From assembly GCF_000368045.1 (NCBI RefSeq), contig NZ_KB849235.1:907918-971917 (forward strand): a stretch of 64,000 nt of DNA, given 5' to 3'. The notes beneath the pieces are model-generated. The model was not told where the DNA came from. It did no database searches and saw only the letters and a list, made by a program, of their open reading frames with translations. Position 1 is the stretch's first letter; the number at the start of each line of letters is the position of its first letter. Source of the stretch: Acinetobacter johnsonii CIP 64.6 (GTDB lineage Bacteria > Pseudomonadota > Gammaproteobacteria > Pseudomonadales > Moraxellaceae). The position numbers and the translations under genes were made by a program. This document shows positions 25,586-34,942 of this stretch, in pieces.

Positions 25586-26812
25586 TTATTTCACCACAAC
25601 TTTTGGATTAGAGTTACCCCACATGATGTATACATCTGCCAGCAAAGCGCCATTGTATTCTTCCAAATCACTTTGCTTCACTGTTGCACCCCCTTGTTCG
25701 CCAAACAAGACCACTTCATCATTGGCACGAATATCTGGAAAATCAGTGACATCCACCATAGTAGTATTCATGGAGGTGCGCCCGACTACAGGCACTTTAT
25801 GCCCTCGAATCAATACATAGGCTTTATTACTAAACGCCCGTCGATAACCATCTGAATAACCAAGTGGTAAGTTCGCCAATAGTGAATCACGCTTCAAAGT
25901 ATACGTTTGGTCATAGCCAACTGTTGTGCCTTTCAAATAGGCATTGACTGTTGCCACTTGAGTTTTAAAGGTCATCAGCTTTTTATATTCAACTCGATCT
26001 GGAAGGCTGTCACCATAAATCACACCGCCTGCACGTACCATATCTAGGTGTGACTCTGGAACCGTCAAGGTCGCAAAAGAATTTGCGGTATGTAAAGTCA
26101 GTGCTTCTCGCTTTAATTTGGCTTTTTTAATTATCCAATCCGTTTGCTGGTTAAAGACAGCCAAACGTTCACGCACATATTGTTCATCTTCCACAGCATA
26201 ATGCGTCATGATGCCCACCAGCTTTAAATTTGGCAGTTTGGTCATGCGTAGCGCTTGCTGTTTACCTAGTGCACTGTTCAGCTCTAAACCGTTTCGATCC
26301 ATCCCCCCTGCATTTAAACCCAAATGATACGCAAGGGTTAAACCTTGTTGTTTTGCCCATTCTGACAGGCGCTGTGCTTGTTCATAGTTCCCCAACAACT
26401 CTTCCATGTTTAAGGAAGCAGCATTTTGGATTTCTTGGTCAGTCGCAGCACGTAGTCTTAACAGCCTTCCCTGATAACCAGACTTGCGCACCATCGCGGC
26501 TTCAGCATTACTGGTAATGCCAACACAGGGCACATTGAGCTTAATAATACTCGGCATCAACAGTTCAATCCCGTGACCATAAGCATCGGCTTTCATAACC
26601 GCACAAATCTGGCTTTTGTCCTGTAGCTGCTGTTGTAAGGTCTGAATATTCTGCTCAAAGGTCTGCACATTAATTTCGACCCATGCATTGGCCTGTGGTG
26701 CTGCCACTTGTGTCGCTGAAAGATGTGGCGTCAATAACGGTGCGGCAAAACTGCTCTGTATATGTAGTAATCCTGCACCCAACATGCATGCCCAAAGTGT
26801 TGCTTTTTTCAA
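25586..26812 (-). CDS. periplasmic broad-specificity amino-acid racemase
   Basis: A 408-residue fold-III PLP racemase with a signal peptide (about residues 1-23, cleavage after SFA), so it acts in the periplasm, unlike ordinary alanine racemase. The PLP lysine is K74 in CAVMKADAYGHG; the catalytic tyrosine is in GTTVGYDQTYTLKRDS. The order of motifs closely follows Vibrio BsrV: LGLNAGGMDRNG, TLHTANSFATLTVPESHLDM, LANLPLGYSDGY, and SMNTTMVDVTD. Such enzymes make D-amino acids such as D-Lys, D-Arg, D-Met or D-Leu that modify the cell wall or act outside the cell; a related Acinetobacter enzyme is called RacK. It lies downstream of a CycA-like permease, separated by a hairpin. Confidence 0.88.
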   Translation of the reverse strand: MKKATLWACMLGAGLLHIQSSFAAPLLTPHLSATQVAAPQANAWVEINVQTFEQNIQTLQQQLQDKSQICAVMKADAYGHGIELLMPSIIKLNVPCVGITSNAEAAMVRKSGYQGRLLRLRAATDQEIQNAASLNMEELLGNYEQAQRLSEWAKQQGLTLAYHLGLNAGGMDRNGLELNSALGKQQALRMTKLPNLKLVGIMTHYAVEDEQYVRERLAVFNQQTDWIIKKAKLKREALTLHTANSFATLTVPESHLDMVRAGGVIYGDSLPDRVEYKKLMTFKTQVATVNAYLKGTTVGYDQTYTLKRDSLLANLPLGYSDGYRRAFSNKAYVLIRGHKVPVVGRTSMNTTMVDVTDFPDIRANDEVVLFGEQGGATVKQSDLEEYNGALLADVYIMWGNSNPKVVVK

Positions 26813-26831
26813 AATAAATCCCTCTGTTTTG

Positions 26832-26861
26832 CGATAAAAATAAAGGGGGAATATTCCCCCT
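26832..26861 (-). terminator. attenuator-like hairpin between permease and racemase genes
   Basis: A palindrome AGGGGGAATATTCCCCCT (26844-26861) in the 56-bp gap. On the minus strand it is followed by TTATTTTTAT, giving a compact intrinsic terminator with a 4-nt loop. It should reduce transcription running from the permease into the racemase gene. Confidence 0.7.
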
Positions 26862-26868
26862 CTGCTCC

Positions 26869-28368
26869 TTAATTATTTTCTGGCATTTCATCCTGTTCAA
26901 TGCGGCGACCATGGGTCAAAATCCAGTTACGCTCAGCATATTTTTTCGTTTTATAGTAATAAGCAATACCCAGTCCAATAAACCAAAGTGGAGAGAACGC
27001 CAAAGAAATCATGGTGTCATGATCGAGCGCCAAAATCGCCACCACAAAGATTAAGAACAATAAGGTAAACCATGCCATAAAACGTCCACCCGGCATTTTA
27101 TACGCCGACTGTTCATGCAGTTCAGGCGCTTTTTTGCGATAAGCCAAGTACGACAAAATAATCATGGCAAAGGTGAAAATACACAAAATCGAGGTGAAGG
27201 CTGAAATGATGATAAATGCCGTCATGACATCAGGCACAATGAACAAAATTGAAGTACCCACCACCACACAGAACATCGAGAACATTAAGCTCAGTACTGG
27301 CACTTTGCTTTTCGACAGTCGAGCAAAACTTTTCGGTGCATCTTTTTCTACCGCTAAACCGAACAACATACGACTGGTGGCAAACACACCACTGTTCGCG
27401 GAAGACATCGCAGAAGTAGCCACGACAAAGTTGACAATACTGGCTGCTGCGGGCAAGCCAATCAACGTAAACATTTCAACAAATGGACTTTTGTCTGGAG
27501 AAATCTGCGACCAAGAAGTGACTGCGATAATACAAACCAAAGCACCGATATAGAACAATAAAATACGTAATGGAATTGAGTTAATCGCGCGTGGTAAAGC
27601 ATGATGCGGATCTTTAGTTTCTGCTGCTGTGGTTCCCACCAATTCAATACCGACAAAAGCAAATACTGCGATTTGAAAACCGGCCAAGAAGCCCGTTAGA
27701 CCATAAGGGAACAGTGACTCTTTCTCGACCACATGGGCTAAAGATGCTTTCACACCATCTGGAGAGACAAAACCAATCGTAATCAGATAAATACCGATCA
27801 AGAGGAACATAATGATCGCGATAATTTTAATTAAAGCAAACCAGAACTCCACTTCACCAAACAGTTTTACTGCAACAAAGTTCAATAAAGTCAAAATGGC
27901 AATGGAGGTGAAGGCGGGTATCCATGCGGGGAGATCGGGATACCAAAACTGTGCATAACCTCCAATCACAATCACATCTGCAATTGCGGTGACAATCCAA
28001 CTGAGCCAGTACGACCAGCCTAAAAAGAACCCTGCCCACGGTCCCAAATAAGCAGTTGCAAAGTCTGCAAAAGATTTGTAATTGGTATTAGAAAGCAGTA
28101 GTTCCCCCATCGCACGCATGACGAAGAAGAAGAAGAAGCCAATAATGAGGTAAGTTAAGATGATCGAAGTACCCGACACAGCGAGTGTCTTGCCCGACCC
28201 CATAAAAAGACCTGTACCAATGGCACCACCAATCGCAATCATCTGAATATGACGATTGGTCAGTGAGCGTTGCAGTTGTTCTTCCTCAACTGACTCGTAA
28301 TGATGTCCACCCAGTAAATCACCGTCTAAAGGCTCTTTTTGTTGATGGGTCTGTTTTCCATTCATCAT
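26869..28368 (-). CDS. cycA: CycA-like D-serine/D-alanine/glycine permease
   Basis: A 499-residue, 12-helix amino-acid:proton symporter of the APC family. The match to E. coli CycA is strong and continuous: TNRHIQMIAIGGAIGTGLFM, MRAMGELLLSNTNYKSFADF, AVFAFVGIELVGTTAAETKD and SSANSGVFATSRMLFGLA. About 35 extra residues precede the CycA start. It would import D-alanine, D-serine and glycine. Next to a periplasmic racemase, it may recover D-amino acids made outside the inner membrane or supply them to cell metabolism. Confidence 0.88.
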   Translation of the reverse strand: MMNGKQTHQQKEPLDGDLLGGHHYESVEEEQLQRSLTNRHIQMIAIGGAIGTGLFMGSGKTLAVSGTSIILTYLIIGFFFFFVMRAMGELLLSNTNYKSFADFATAYLGPWAGFFLGWSYWLSWIVTAIADVIVIGGYAQFWYPDLPAWIPAFTSIAILTLLNFVAVKLFGEVEFWFALIKIIAIIMFLLIGIYLITIGFVSPDGVKASLAHVVEKESLFPYGLTGFLAGFQIAVFAFVGIELVGTTAAETKDPHHALPRAINSIPLRILLFYIGALVCIIAVTSWSQISPDKSPFVEMFTLIGLPAAASIVNFVVATSAMSSANSGVFATSRMLFGLAVEKDAPKSFARLSKSKVPVLSLMFSMFCVVVGTSILFIVPDVMTAFIIISAFTSILCIFTFAMIILSYLAYRKKAPELHEQSAYKMPGGRFMAWFTLLFLIFVVAILALDHDTMISLAFSPLWFIGLGIAYYYKTKKYAERNWILTHGRRIEQDEMPENN

Positions 28369-28771
28369 GTTTTTACTCCAATTTACAACCCAATGGGTGT
28401 AAATATGGGACTCAGATTTAGATAATTCCTTATTTCATCTCAGTCCAAATTTAAGCTACATATTATTTTTCAATAACATTAATTTTTATTATTCAGCACC
28501 ACACTATTCATCTCTTTATGGCGGCAAAATAACACTCACACAGGCTGCAAAACCCATGCCTAATTTAATTATTTAATATTAAAAAACAGTAACTTAATAA
28601 AAACACAACGCAAAATCATCCATCGATTATAAGTACGCTTATGATCGACAGATGAAAATATTGAATTAATATTTTTCTCAATATCCATATATTCAATTCC
28701 ATTGAAAATTAATTTAACGACTTAAGTTCGATAAACCACCATCATCACATTTAATAAATTGACTGAAATCA
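28369..28771. other. intergenic region between cycA promoter side and astE 3' end
   Basis: About 400 AT-rich bp. It holds the cycA promoter and the end of the ast operon. The only structure seen is a hairpin ATCGATTATAAG-tacg-CTTATGATCGAC (28622-28649) closed with two G-U pairs; lacking a clear T-run, it is a weak terminator candidate. Confidence 0.5.
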
Positions 28772-29749
28772 TCAAGGATGAACCTCAGTTAATATCAGCC
28801 CTGCTCTTAATCCCTTTTTCACTTGAGTATTCGGAAATAAAATTCGAACCTGCTCAGGTGCAGTCACATACGGTTTGCCCTGTTGCAGAGCAATCACGGC
28901 ATCGGTTTCGAACACGGAAAAATTAGGCGCAGAATCTGCCAAATTAAGCTGGAAGTCATCTTCAGTTTTGATGATCGAATCAACGACTCGAAAAGTTTGA
29001 ATTGCTTGTTTTTGACGGATAGGTAAGGACTGTTCACTCACCACGGCGCGAAGCACATGATTAATCGCGGCGAAAGCTGCCAAATCATTTTGGCCAAAGG
29101 GTTTGGCATGACCAAGTTCAAGCGTCGAACTGGCTGCTTGAAACTGAGAGCTGCTAAAGTGCGTAAAGGTACGACCTACTGCATTGTGATACACCAAGGC
29201 ATCCAATTCCGCAGCTTTTAGGCTGTCCAGCATCACCGCATCATAGTCATGGGTTTGATAAGGAAATAAGGCAAAAGTCGGCAACAAAGATGGGCGAATC
29301 GCAGTGTGCAAATCGTAATGATAGCGTCGCACTTGAGCTGGACTATCATTAAAAAAAGCGGTGACGATCTGTTCTAAGACCGCCACCCGCTGCGCTTCAA
29401 CTGTATCGGTAAATTGTTGATAAGCCCCGCAGAACATGCGGTTCATATCATTTTCAACATAACGTTGCCCTGTGCGAATCGCGATAGGGTTACCTAAAAT
29501 CAGTAATAACTTAACCTTGAGCTCTAATGCCCCTGCAAACAAATCTTGACTCAACTGCGCCAACAACTCGATTGGCGCAGTTTCATTGCCATGCACACCC
29601 GCGGAAAGCACGACCGCTTTTTCATAAGCCTGTTTCGGCGTAGAAGATAGCACCCCTTCAGCCAACCATTCCCAACGAAAATCATGCTGTACGCCATGCG
29701 CTAAAGTCGGGACACGTTGTGCTAAAACATCACCTAGAAAATCTATCAT
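28772..29749 (-). CDS. astE: succinylglutamate desuccinylase
   Basis: A 325-residue zinc carboxypeptidase-like enzyme that releases succinate and glutamate in the last step of the AST arginine pathway. Zinc ligands are in GVHGNETAP (HxxE) and in YDLHTAIRPS. Start ATG 29749 (MIDFLGDVLAQ) is preferred over the GTG five codons earlier, because AGGGAAAG lies right upstream. It is the last gene of the ast operon, 21 bp after astB. Confidence 0.93.
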   Translation of the reverse strand: MIDFLGDVLAQRVPTLAHGVQHDFRWEWLAEGVLSSTPKQAYEKAVVLSAGVHGNETAPIELLAQLSQDLFAGALELKVKLLLILGNPIAIRTGQRYVENDMNRMFCGAYQQFTDTVEAQRVAVLEQIVTAFFNDSPAQVRRYHYDLHTAIRPSLLPTFALFPYQTHDYDAVMLDSLKAAELDALVYHNAVGRTFTHFSSSQFQAASSTLELGHAKPFGQNDLAAFAAINHVLRAVVSEQSLPIRQKQAIQTFRVVDSIIKTEDDFQLNLADSAPNFSVFETDAVIALQQGKPYVTAPEQVRILFPNTQVKKGLRAGLILTEVHP

Positions 29750-29770
29750 CTGCTTTCCCTGCACGATTGC

Positions 29771-31111
29771 TTAACGTTGGAAGTGATACACCGAACCTAA
29801 GTTCAAAATTTGCGTCAGTTCATCTAACGCAGTACGGCTTTCAATCAGTAATTGCGGATCAGCCAAATCTTGCTGCGCCAACTGATCGCGATAGTACTGA
29901 TCCACCCACGTATTTAAACGGGTAAACAAGGCATCATTCATGAACAGGTTTGGATTGATCGCATTCAGTTCTGCTTCATTCACCGCGACACGTAAACGTA
30001 AACATGCAGGGCCACCGCCATTGCGCATACTTTCACGTAGGTCGAAGACTTTGATGTCATCAATCGGCGTACCCATTTGAATCATGTCGTTTAAATAACC
30101 CCACACTGCTGGGTTTTGACGTGACTCTTCAGGCACCACAATGCTCATCCCGCCATCGGCACGCGTGAGCAATTGGCTATTGAACAAATAAGTATTGACC
30201 GCATCTTTCACAGATACACGCTGATCAGGCACTTCAATGGACACGAATTCTTGACCCAAGCGCGCCATTTTTTCGCGAATTTCTGCCAACGCTTCCGATT
30301 GGTTCAAAAATGCATGCTGATGGTGGAATAGGACGTTTTGGTTACTCACCGCAATCACGTCGTTGTGGAAGACCCCTTGGTCAATCACATCGGGATGCTG
30401 CTGGACAAATACCGTTTGTTCCGCTTTGAGTTGGTGTAAACGTGCGACTGCTTCACTCGCCTCACGCGACTGGCGTGCAGGATAGTGTTTCGGACCGATA
30501 CCACCACCGAGGAACTGCTGACCATAGACAAACACTTGCACGCTGGCTTGATCATAAGCACCGCCTAAACGGTTATGGTTTGCCGCGCCTTCATCCCCAA
30601 ACAATGCCACAGGTGGCAGCGCTTCATGATGGGCGAAGTGACGCTCATCCTTAAACATCGCTGCCATCACGCGTGACGTAGTGTCATGCTCAATTGAACG
30701 GTGGAATTTGTTATTCAAATTTGCCGCAGTAAAATGCACACGACCATCTGCACTGTCTGCCGAAGGTGAAACGGTTGCCGCATTGGCAGTCCACATACAC
30801 GATGCAGAACTCAACGCTGACAACAATGCAGGTGAAGTTCGCATCGCTTGTTCAATTACGCTGTGATCATCCCCACGAAAACCCAATTTACGCAAAGTCG
30901 GGACATGTGGACGTTCTTGCGGTGCAAATACACCCTGCTTTAAGCCCATGTCAGCCAAAGCTTTCATCTTTAACAGACCTTGCTTGGCAGCCAACTTCGG
31001 GTTGGAAAGATTATTTTGGTTTTTGGTGGATGCCTCGTTTCCGAATGACAATCCCGCATAGTGATGCGTTGGACCGACTAAACCATCAAAATTAATTTCA
31101 TAGCCTGACAT
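29771..31111 (-). CDS. astB: N-succinylarginine dihydrolase
   Basis: A 446-residue guanidine-modifying hydrolase that turns N2-succinylarginine into succinylornithine, CO2 and ammonia. Family features are the N-terminal EINFDGLVGPTHHYAGLS, SAMCMWTANAATVSPSADS-like segment near residue 105 (here SASCMWTANAATVSPS), DQGVFHNDVIAV near 250, and the catalytic cysteine in MRNGGGPACLRLRV near 370. Length is normal. It lies 23 bp downstream of astD. Confidence 0.95.
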   Translation of the reverse strand: MSGYEINFDGLVGPTHHYAGLSFGNEASTKNQNNLSNPKLAAKQGLLKMKALADMGLKQGVFAPQERPHVPTLRKLGFRGDDHSVIEQAMRTSPALLSALSSASCMWTANAATVSPSADSADGRVHFTAANLNNKFHRSIEHDTTSRVMAAMFKDERHFAHHEALPPVALFGDEGAANHNRLGGAYDQASVQVFVYGQQFLGGGIGPKHYPARQSREASEAVARLHQLKAEQTVFVQQHPDVIDQGVFHNDVIAVSNQNVLFHHQHAFLNQSEALAEIREKMARLGQEFVSIEVPDQRVSVKDAVNTYLFNSQLLTRADGGMSIVVPEESRQNPAVWGYLNDMIQMGTPIDDIKVFDLRESMRNGGGPACLRLRVAVNEAELNAINPNLFMNDALFTRLNTWVDQYYRDQLAQQDLADPQLLIESRTALDELTQILNLGSVYHFQR

Positions 31112-31134
31112 TTCTAAACTCCCTTTTTGTCGAC

Positions 31135-32604
31135 TTACAGCACAATGCCTGGCGATAATTTTTCAGGTAGGCTTACCTGCTGACTTTCCAATGATGCCAT
31201 TGGCCATGCGCAGTAATCTGCGGCATAGAAGGCACTGGCACGATGGTTTCCTGATGCACCAACACCACCAAATGGCGCGGCACTTGAAGCGCCTGTTAAT
31301 GGTTTGTTCCAGTTCACAATACCTGCACTCGCTTCAATCAATAAACGATCAAACAGCTCACGGTCAGGTGAAACTAGACCCACCGACAAACCGAATCGAG
31401 TGGCATTCGCTAGTGCCAAAGCCTCATCGAAATGGTCATAACGATAGATACAGCTGAGTGGGCCAAAATATTCTTCATCTGGCACATCGCTGACATGGGT
31501 CACGTCTAAAAGACCCGGACTTAACAAGCTGCTGTTGGCATCCGCTTGAGTCACGGGGAGCAGAACTTGAGCCCCTAAATCGATCAAGCGTTGTTGTGCT
31601 TGTAAAATTTGCTGTGCAGCATGTAATGAAATCACACCACCCATAAACGGTTGTGGCTGAGCATCCCACTGACCCACGACCAAGTTACGGCTGACTTCAA
31701 CCAAACGTTGAATGAAAGCATCACCTACAGCACCATTTTTAATGATTAAACGACGTGCACAAGTACAGCGCTGACCCGCTGAAATAAAGGCAGATTGGAC
31801 GGTTAAGTTCACGACCGCATCAATATCTGTAATTTCATCGATAATTAATGCGTTGTTACCGCCCATTTCTAGAGCAAGAATTTTTTCTGGAGCACCAGCC
31901 AATTGTTTATGCAGGTGGTAACCCGTATTGGCACTGCCTGTGAACAACAAGCCATCAATTTCATGCGACTGCGCAAGTGCCTCACCTGTGCTACGACCAC
32001 CTTGTACCAAGTTCAATACGCCTGCTGGTAAGCCTGCTTCTTGCCACAACTTCACGGTTTCTTCTGCTGTCCACGGCGTAAGTTCACTTGGTTTAAAAAC
32101 AATGGTATTGCCCGCAATCAGGGCAGGGACAATGTGACCATTTGGCAAGTGACCTGGGAAGTTATATGGGCCAAATACAGCCAACACACCATGCGGACGG
32201 TGACGTAAAGATGCAGCACCATCTGGCATTTCCGTCAGACTTTCACCTGTACGTTCGTGATAAGCACGTACTGAAATCGCCACTTTGCCAATCATTGACT
32301 GGACTTCAGTCAATGTTTCCCAAATCGGCTTACTGGTTTCACGACTAATAATCGTTGCAAGCTGTTGTTTGTTTTGTTCTAACAAGCTGGCAAATCGTTG
32401 AATAATTTCAAGGCGCTCAGCTAAAGGACGGCGTGCCCAAGCGGCAAATGCAGTACGAGCAGACTGACAAGCCTGTTCAACTTGCTCAGCAGTCGCTTCC
32501 GCACCGTGCCAAATTGTTTCTTGTGTGACAGGATCAAGTTTGTCCCATGCTGTACCTTGCGCTGGAGACCATGTCCCGTTTATATATAAATTCCCTTGTG
32601 ACAT
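31135..32604 (-). CDS. astD: succinylglutamate-semialdehyde dehydrogenase
   Basis: A 489-residue aldehyde dehydrogenase oxidising N-succinylglutamate semialdehyde with NAD+. The catalytic cysteine is in FISAGQRCTCARRL near residue 285 and the general base Glu in ALEMGGNNALI near 250; GVLAVFGPYNFPGHLPNGHI is typical of AstD. Its start codon overlaps the astA stop in TAATG, suggesting coupled translation. Confidence 0.94.
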   Translation of the reverse strand: MSQGNLYINGTWSPAQGTAWDKLDPVTQETIWHGAEATAEQVEQACQSARTAFAAWARRPLAERLEIIQRFASLLEQNKQQLATIISRETSKPIWETLTEVQSMIGKVAISVRAYHERTGESLTEMPDGAASLRHRPHGVLAVFGPYNFPGHLPNGHIVPALIAGNTIVFKPSELTPWTAEETVKLWQEAGLPAGVLNLVQGGRSTGEALAQSHEIDGLLFTGSANTGYHLHKQLAGAPEKILALEMGGNNALIIDEITDIDAVVNLTVQSAFISAGQRCTCARRLIIKNGAVGDAFIQRLVEVSRNLVVGQWDAQPQPFMGGVISLHAAQQILQAQQRLIDLGAQVLLPVTQADANSSLLSPGLLDVTHVSDVPDEEYFGPLSCIYRYDHFDEALALANATRFGLSVGLVSPDRELFDRLLIEASAGIVNWNKPLTGASSAAPFGGVGASGNHRASAFYAADYCAWPMASLESQQVSLPEKLSPGIVL

Positions 32605-33635
32605 TATTTTTGCTCCATCTTATCTAAAGGCAACATACGAATGCTTTGCCCTGCTTGCACACCAAGGGCATGCGCTTGTTCTACCGTTAAACTTAAACTG
32701 TCTGTCTCAGCCGCATGCTGAATTAAAATCGCGCGATAGTCTTGATAGCGATCATTCGCCACCAAATAACGCCCTGCACCTTCTGGTACGCTATCGACAA
32801 TTTTGACGGCATAAGTGCGACTTTCTTTGACTGCACGCAGGCTACTGACTTCCGCTTCAAGCGTCGGGCCTGCATCAAAAATATCGACATAACCTTGGTA
32901 ACACAGCCCTTCCGACTCCAACACACGAGAGGCAGGAACGGTCTGAGGATGTACCTGTGCAATCACTTGTTGTGCGGCCATCGGCAGTAAGTCGATATAC
33001 ACAGGAAAACGTGGCATCAACTCCGCAATAAAGACTTTTTGTCCAATACCACTGAGGTAATCCGCAGTCGAGAAGTCCATATTGAAAAAGTGATGGCCTA
33101 AGGCATCCCAAAATGGCGAACGGCCATTTTCATCCGAATAACCACGCATTTCTGCAATCAGCTTATTTTGAAAAGCCTGTTTAAAAGCAGCAATAAACAG
33201 AAAACGAATCTTCGACAGAAGTTTTCCATTTTGGTCTTTGCGGTACGCTGGATCTAAAAACAGCGTGCAGAGTTCGCTACAACCAGTATGGTCATTGCTT
33301 AAAAACAGCGTATTTAAGGTTTTATAAACATTCAGAGTTTGTGAGGCACGGACTTGTTTGCCCACATGGTAGTTATAGAAAGGCTCAGTTAAACCCACTG
33401 AAACTTCAATTGCACTGACGCCAACCACACGTTGTAACAAGGTGTCTTCTAGGACAAATAAATAACCCTGCTCACTTGGTGTTGCTTGACCCGCTAAAGT
33501 CTTTTGCGTGCGTGCAATACGAGCCGATAAGATCTCTTTATTTTGGGGTAAAGAAGTCAGGCCAATGCCAGACTTCCCCGCCAGAATGTAGATATCATCT
33601 AAATCTCGATGCTCTGCATGTCTAACAATCATCAT
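32604..33635 (-). CDS. astA: arginine N-succinyltransferase
   Basis: A 343-residue acyltransferase moving succinyl from succinyl-CoA to arginine, the first AST step. Start 33635 (MMIVRHAEHRDLDDIYILA) was chosen because family members start with this GNAT-like strand; the frame extends 16 codons into astC. Family segments are KSGIGLTSLPQNKEIL, ELCTLFLDPAYRKDQNGKLL and GRSPFWDALGHHFFNMDFS. It has a single chain type, not the AruF/AruG pair of Pseudomonas. Confidence 0.94.
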   Translation of the reverse strand: MMIVRHAEHRDLDDIYILAGKSGIGLTSLPQNKEILSARIARTQKTLAGQATPSEQGYLFVLEDTLLQRVVGVSAIEVSVGLTEPFYNYHVGKQVRASQTLNVYKTLNTLFLSNDHTGCSELCTLFLDPAYRKDQNGKLLSKIRFLFIAAFKQAFQNKLIAEMRGYSDENGRSPFWDALGHHFFNMDFSTADYLSGIGQKVFIAELMPRFPVYIDLLPMAAQQVIAQVHPQTVPASRVLESEGLCYQGYVDIFDAGPTLEAEVSSLRAVKESRTYAVKIVDSVPEGAGRYLVANDRYQDYRAILIQHAAETDSLSLTVEQAHALGVQAGQSIRMLPLDKMEQK

Positions 33636-33648
33636 AACCAGTGGCCTA

Positions 33649-34866
33649 TCACGCGCCAACAAAGCGCGCGAGCGCACGTTCAAAGCGTTGTAAACCTGCT
33701 TCGATATCTGCTTCTGGAATAATTAATGATGGCGTGAAACGAACGACATTTGGACCTGCAACCAGCGCCAATAAGCCTTCTTCGCCCGCTAAAGTCACGA
33801 TGTCTTTGGCTTTGCCTGCATATTCAGCTTTCAGTACACAGCCGATTAATAAACCTTGACCACGGACTTCTTCAAATAGGCCATAACGTGCATTTAACTG
33901 GTTTAAACCGTCGGCAAAAATTTGCGCACGTGTACGTACACCATTCAACACTTCTGGGGTATTGATCAAACCAAATACGGCATTGGCTACAGCAGACGCC
34001 AATGGGTTACCACCATAAGTCGTACCATGGTCACCCACCACAAACACGTTGGCAAACTTATCTGTTGTGATCATGGCACCAATTGGGAAACCGCCGCCGA
34101 GTGCTTTGGCTGTGGTTAAAATGTCTGGGGTCACATCCGTATTCATATACGCATATAAAGCACCTGTACGACCGACACCTGTTTGCACTTCATCAAAAAT
34201 CAGTACCGCACCATGTTGGTCACACAGTTCACGTAAGCCTTTTAAAAACTCAGGACTTGCCGTAATTACACCACCTTCACCTTGAATCGGCTCAACAATC
34301 ACCGCACACGTGTCTGCATCAATCGCTTCACGTACTGCGTCTAAATCATTGAATGGTAAGTGGTGAATACCTTCTGGAAGTGGTGCAAAATCTTGTGAAT
34401 ATTTCGGTTGGCCACCTGCCGTAACCGTAAATAAAGTACGACCGTGGAAAGCATTTTTAAATGCAATAATTTTATTTTTGCGTGCAGAGCCTGAAAGTAG
34501 GCCCACTTTGCGCGCAAGTTTCAAAGCCGCTTCATTGGCTTCTGCACCAGAGTTACAGAAGAACACTTTATCTGCAAAGGTGTTATCAACTAATTGTTTT
34601 GCAAGCGCAAGTACGGGTTCATTGGTATAACCATTGCCAATGTGCCAAAGCTTTTGACCTTGTTCAACCAAAGCTTTCACCGCCACAGGGTGAGCATGTC
34701 CAAGCGCATTGACCGCAATACCGCCTGCAAAATCGATATATTCCTTACCTTGCTGATCCCATAAACGAGAACCTTCGCCACGCACAGGAATAAACTGAGC
34801 GGGTGCAAAAACTGGCACCATGTACTGATTAAAATCTTGGCGAGCGGGTTGAGTATTATGGTTCAT
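33649..34866 (-). CDS. astC: succinylornithine transaminase
   Basis: A 405-residue class III PLP aminotransferase, from the ATG at 34866 (MNHNTQPARQDFNQYM); the upstream 22 codons are not family-like. The PLP lysine is in TTAKALGGGFPIGAM near residue 250, with IFDEVQTGVGRTG just before. It converts succinylornithine and 2-oxoglutarate to the semialdehyde and glutamate, and may overlap with ArgD in acetylornithine chemistry. It is the first ast gene, 76 bp behind gdhA. Confidence 0.92.
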   Translation of the reverse strand: MNHNTQPARQDFNQYMVPVFAPAQFIPVRGEGSRLWDQQGKEYIDFAGGIAVNALGHAHPVAVKALVEQGQKLWHIGNGYTNEPVLALAKQLVDNTFADKVFFCNSGAEANEAALKLARKVGLLSGSARKNKIIAFKNAFHGRTLFTVTAGGQPKYSQDFAPLPEGIHHLPFNDLDAVREAIDADTCAVIVEPIQGEGGVITASPEFLKGLRELCDQHGAVLIFDEVQTGVGRTGALYAYMNTDVTPDILTTAKALGGGFPIGAMITTDKFANVFVVGDHGTTYGGNPLASAVANAVFGLINTPEVLNGVRTRAQIFADGLNQLNARYGLFEEVRGQGLLIGCVLKAEYAGKAKDIVTLAGEEGLLALVAGPNVVRFTPSLIIPEADIEAGLQRFERALARFVGA

Positions 34867-34942
34867 GGTTTGTTCGTCCTTAATAAATCTGATGTTGTTC
34901 TTTCTAATAATATGGTGTGCCCCGAAGGGCACGGAACTTCCC

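Noticed and set aside
28622..28649. Hairpin ATCGATTATAAG/CTTATGATCGAC as the ast operon terminator
   Set aside because: It needs two G-U pairs, lies over 120 bp from astE and lacks a T-run, so it was only mentioned as a weak candidate.
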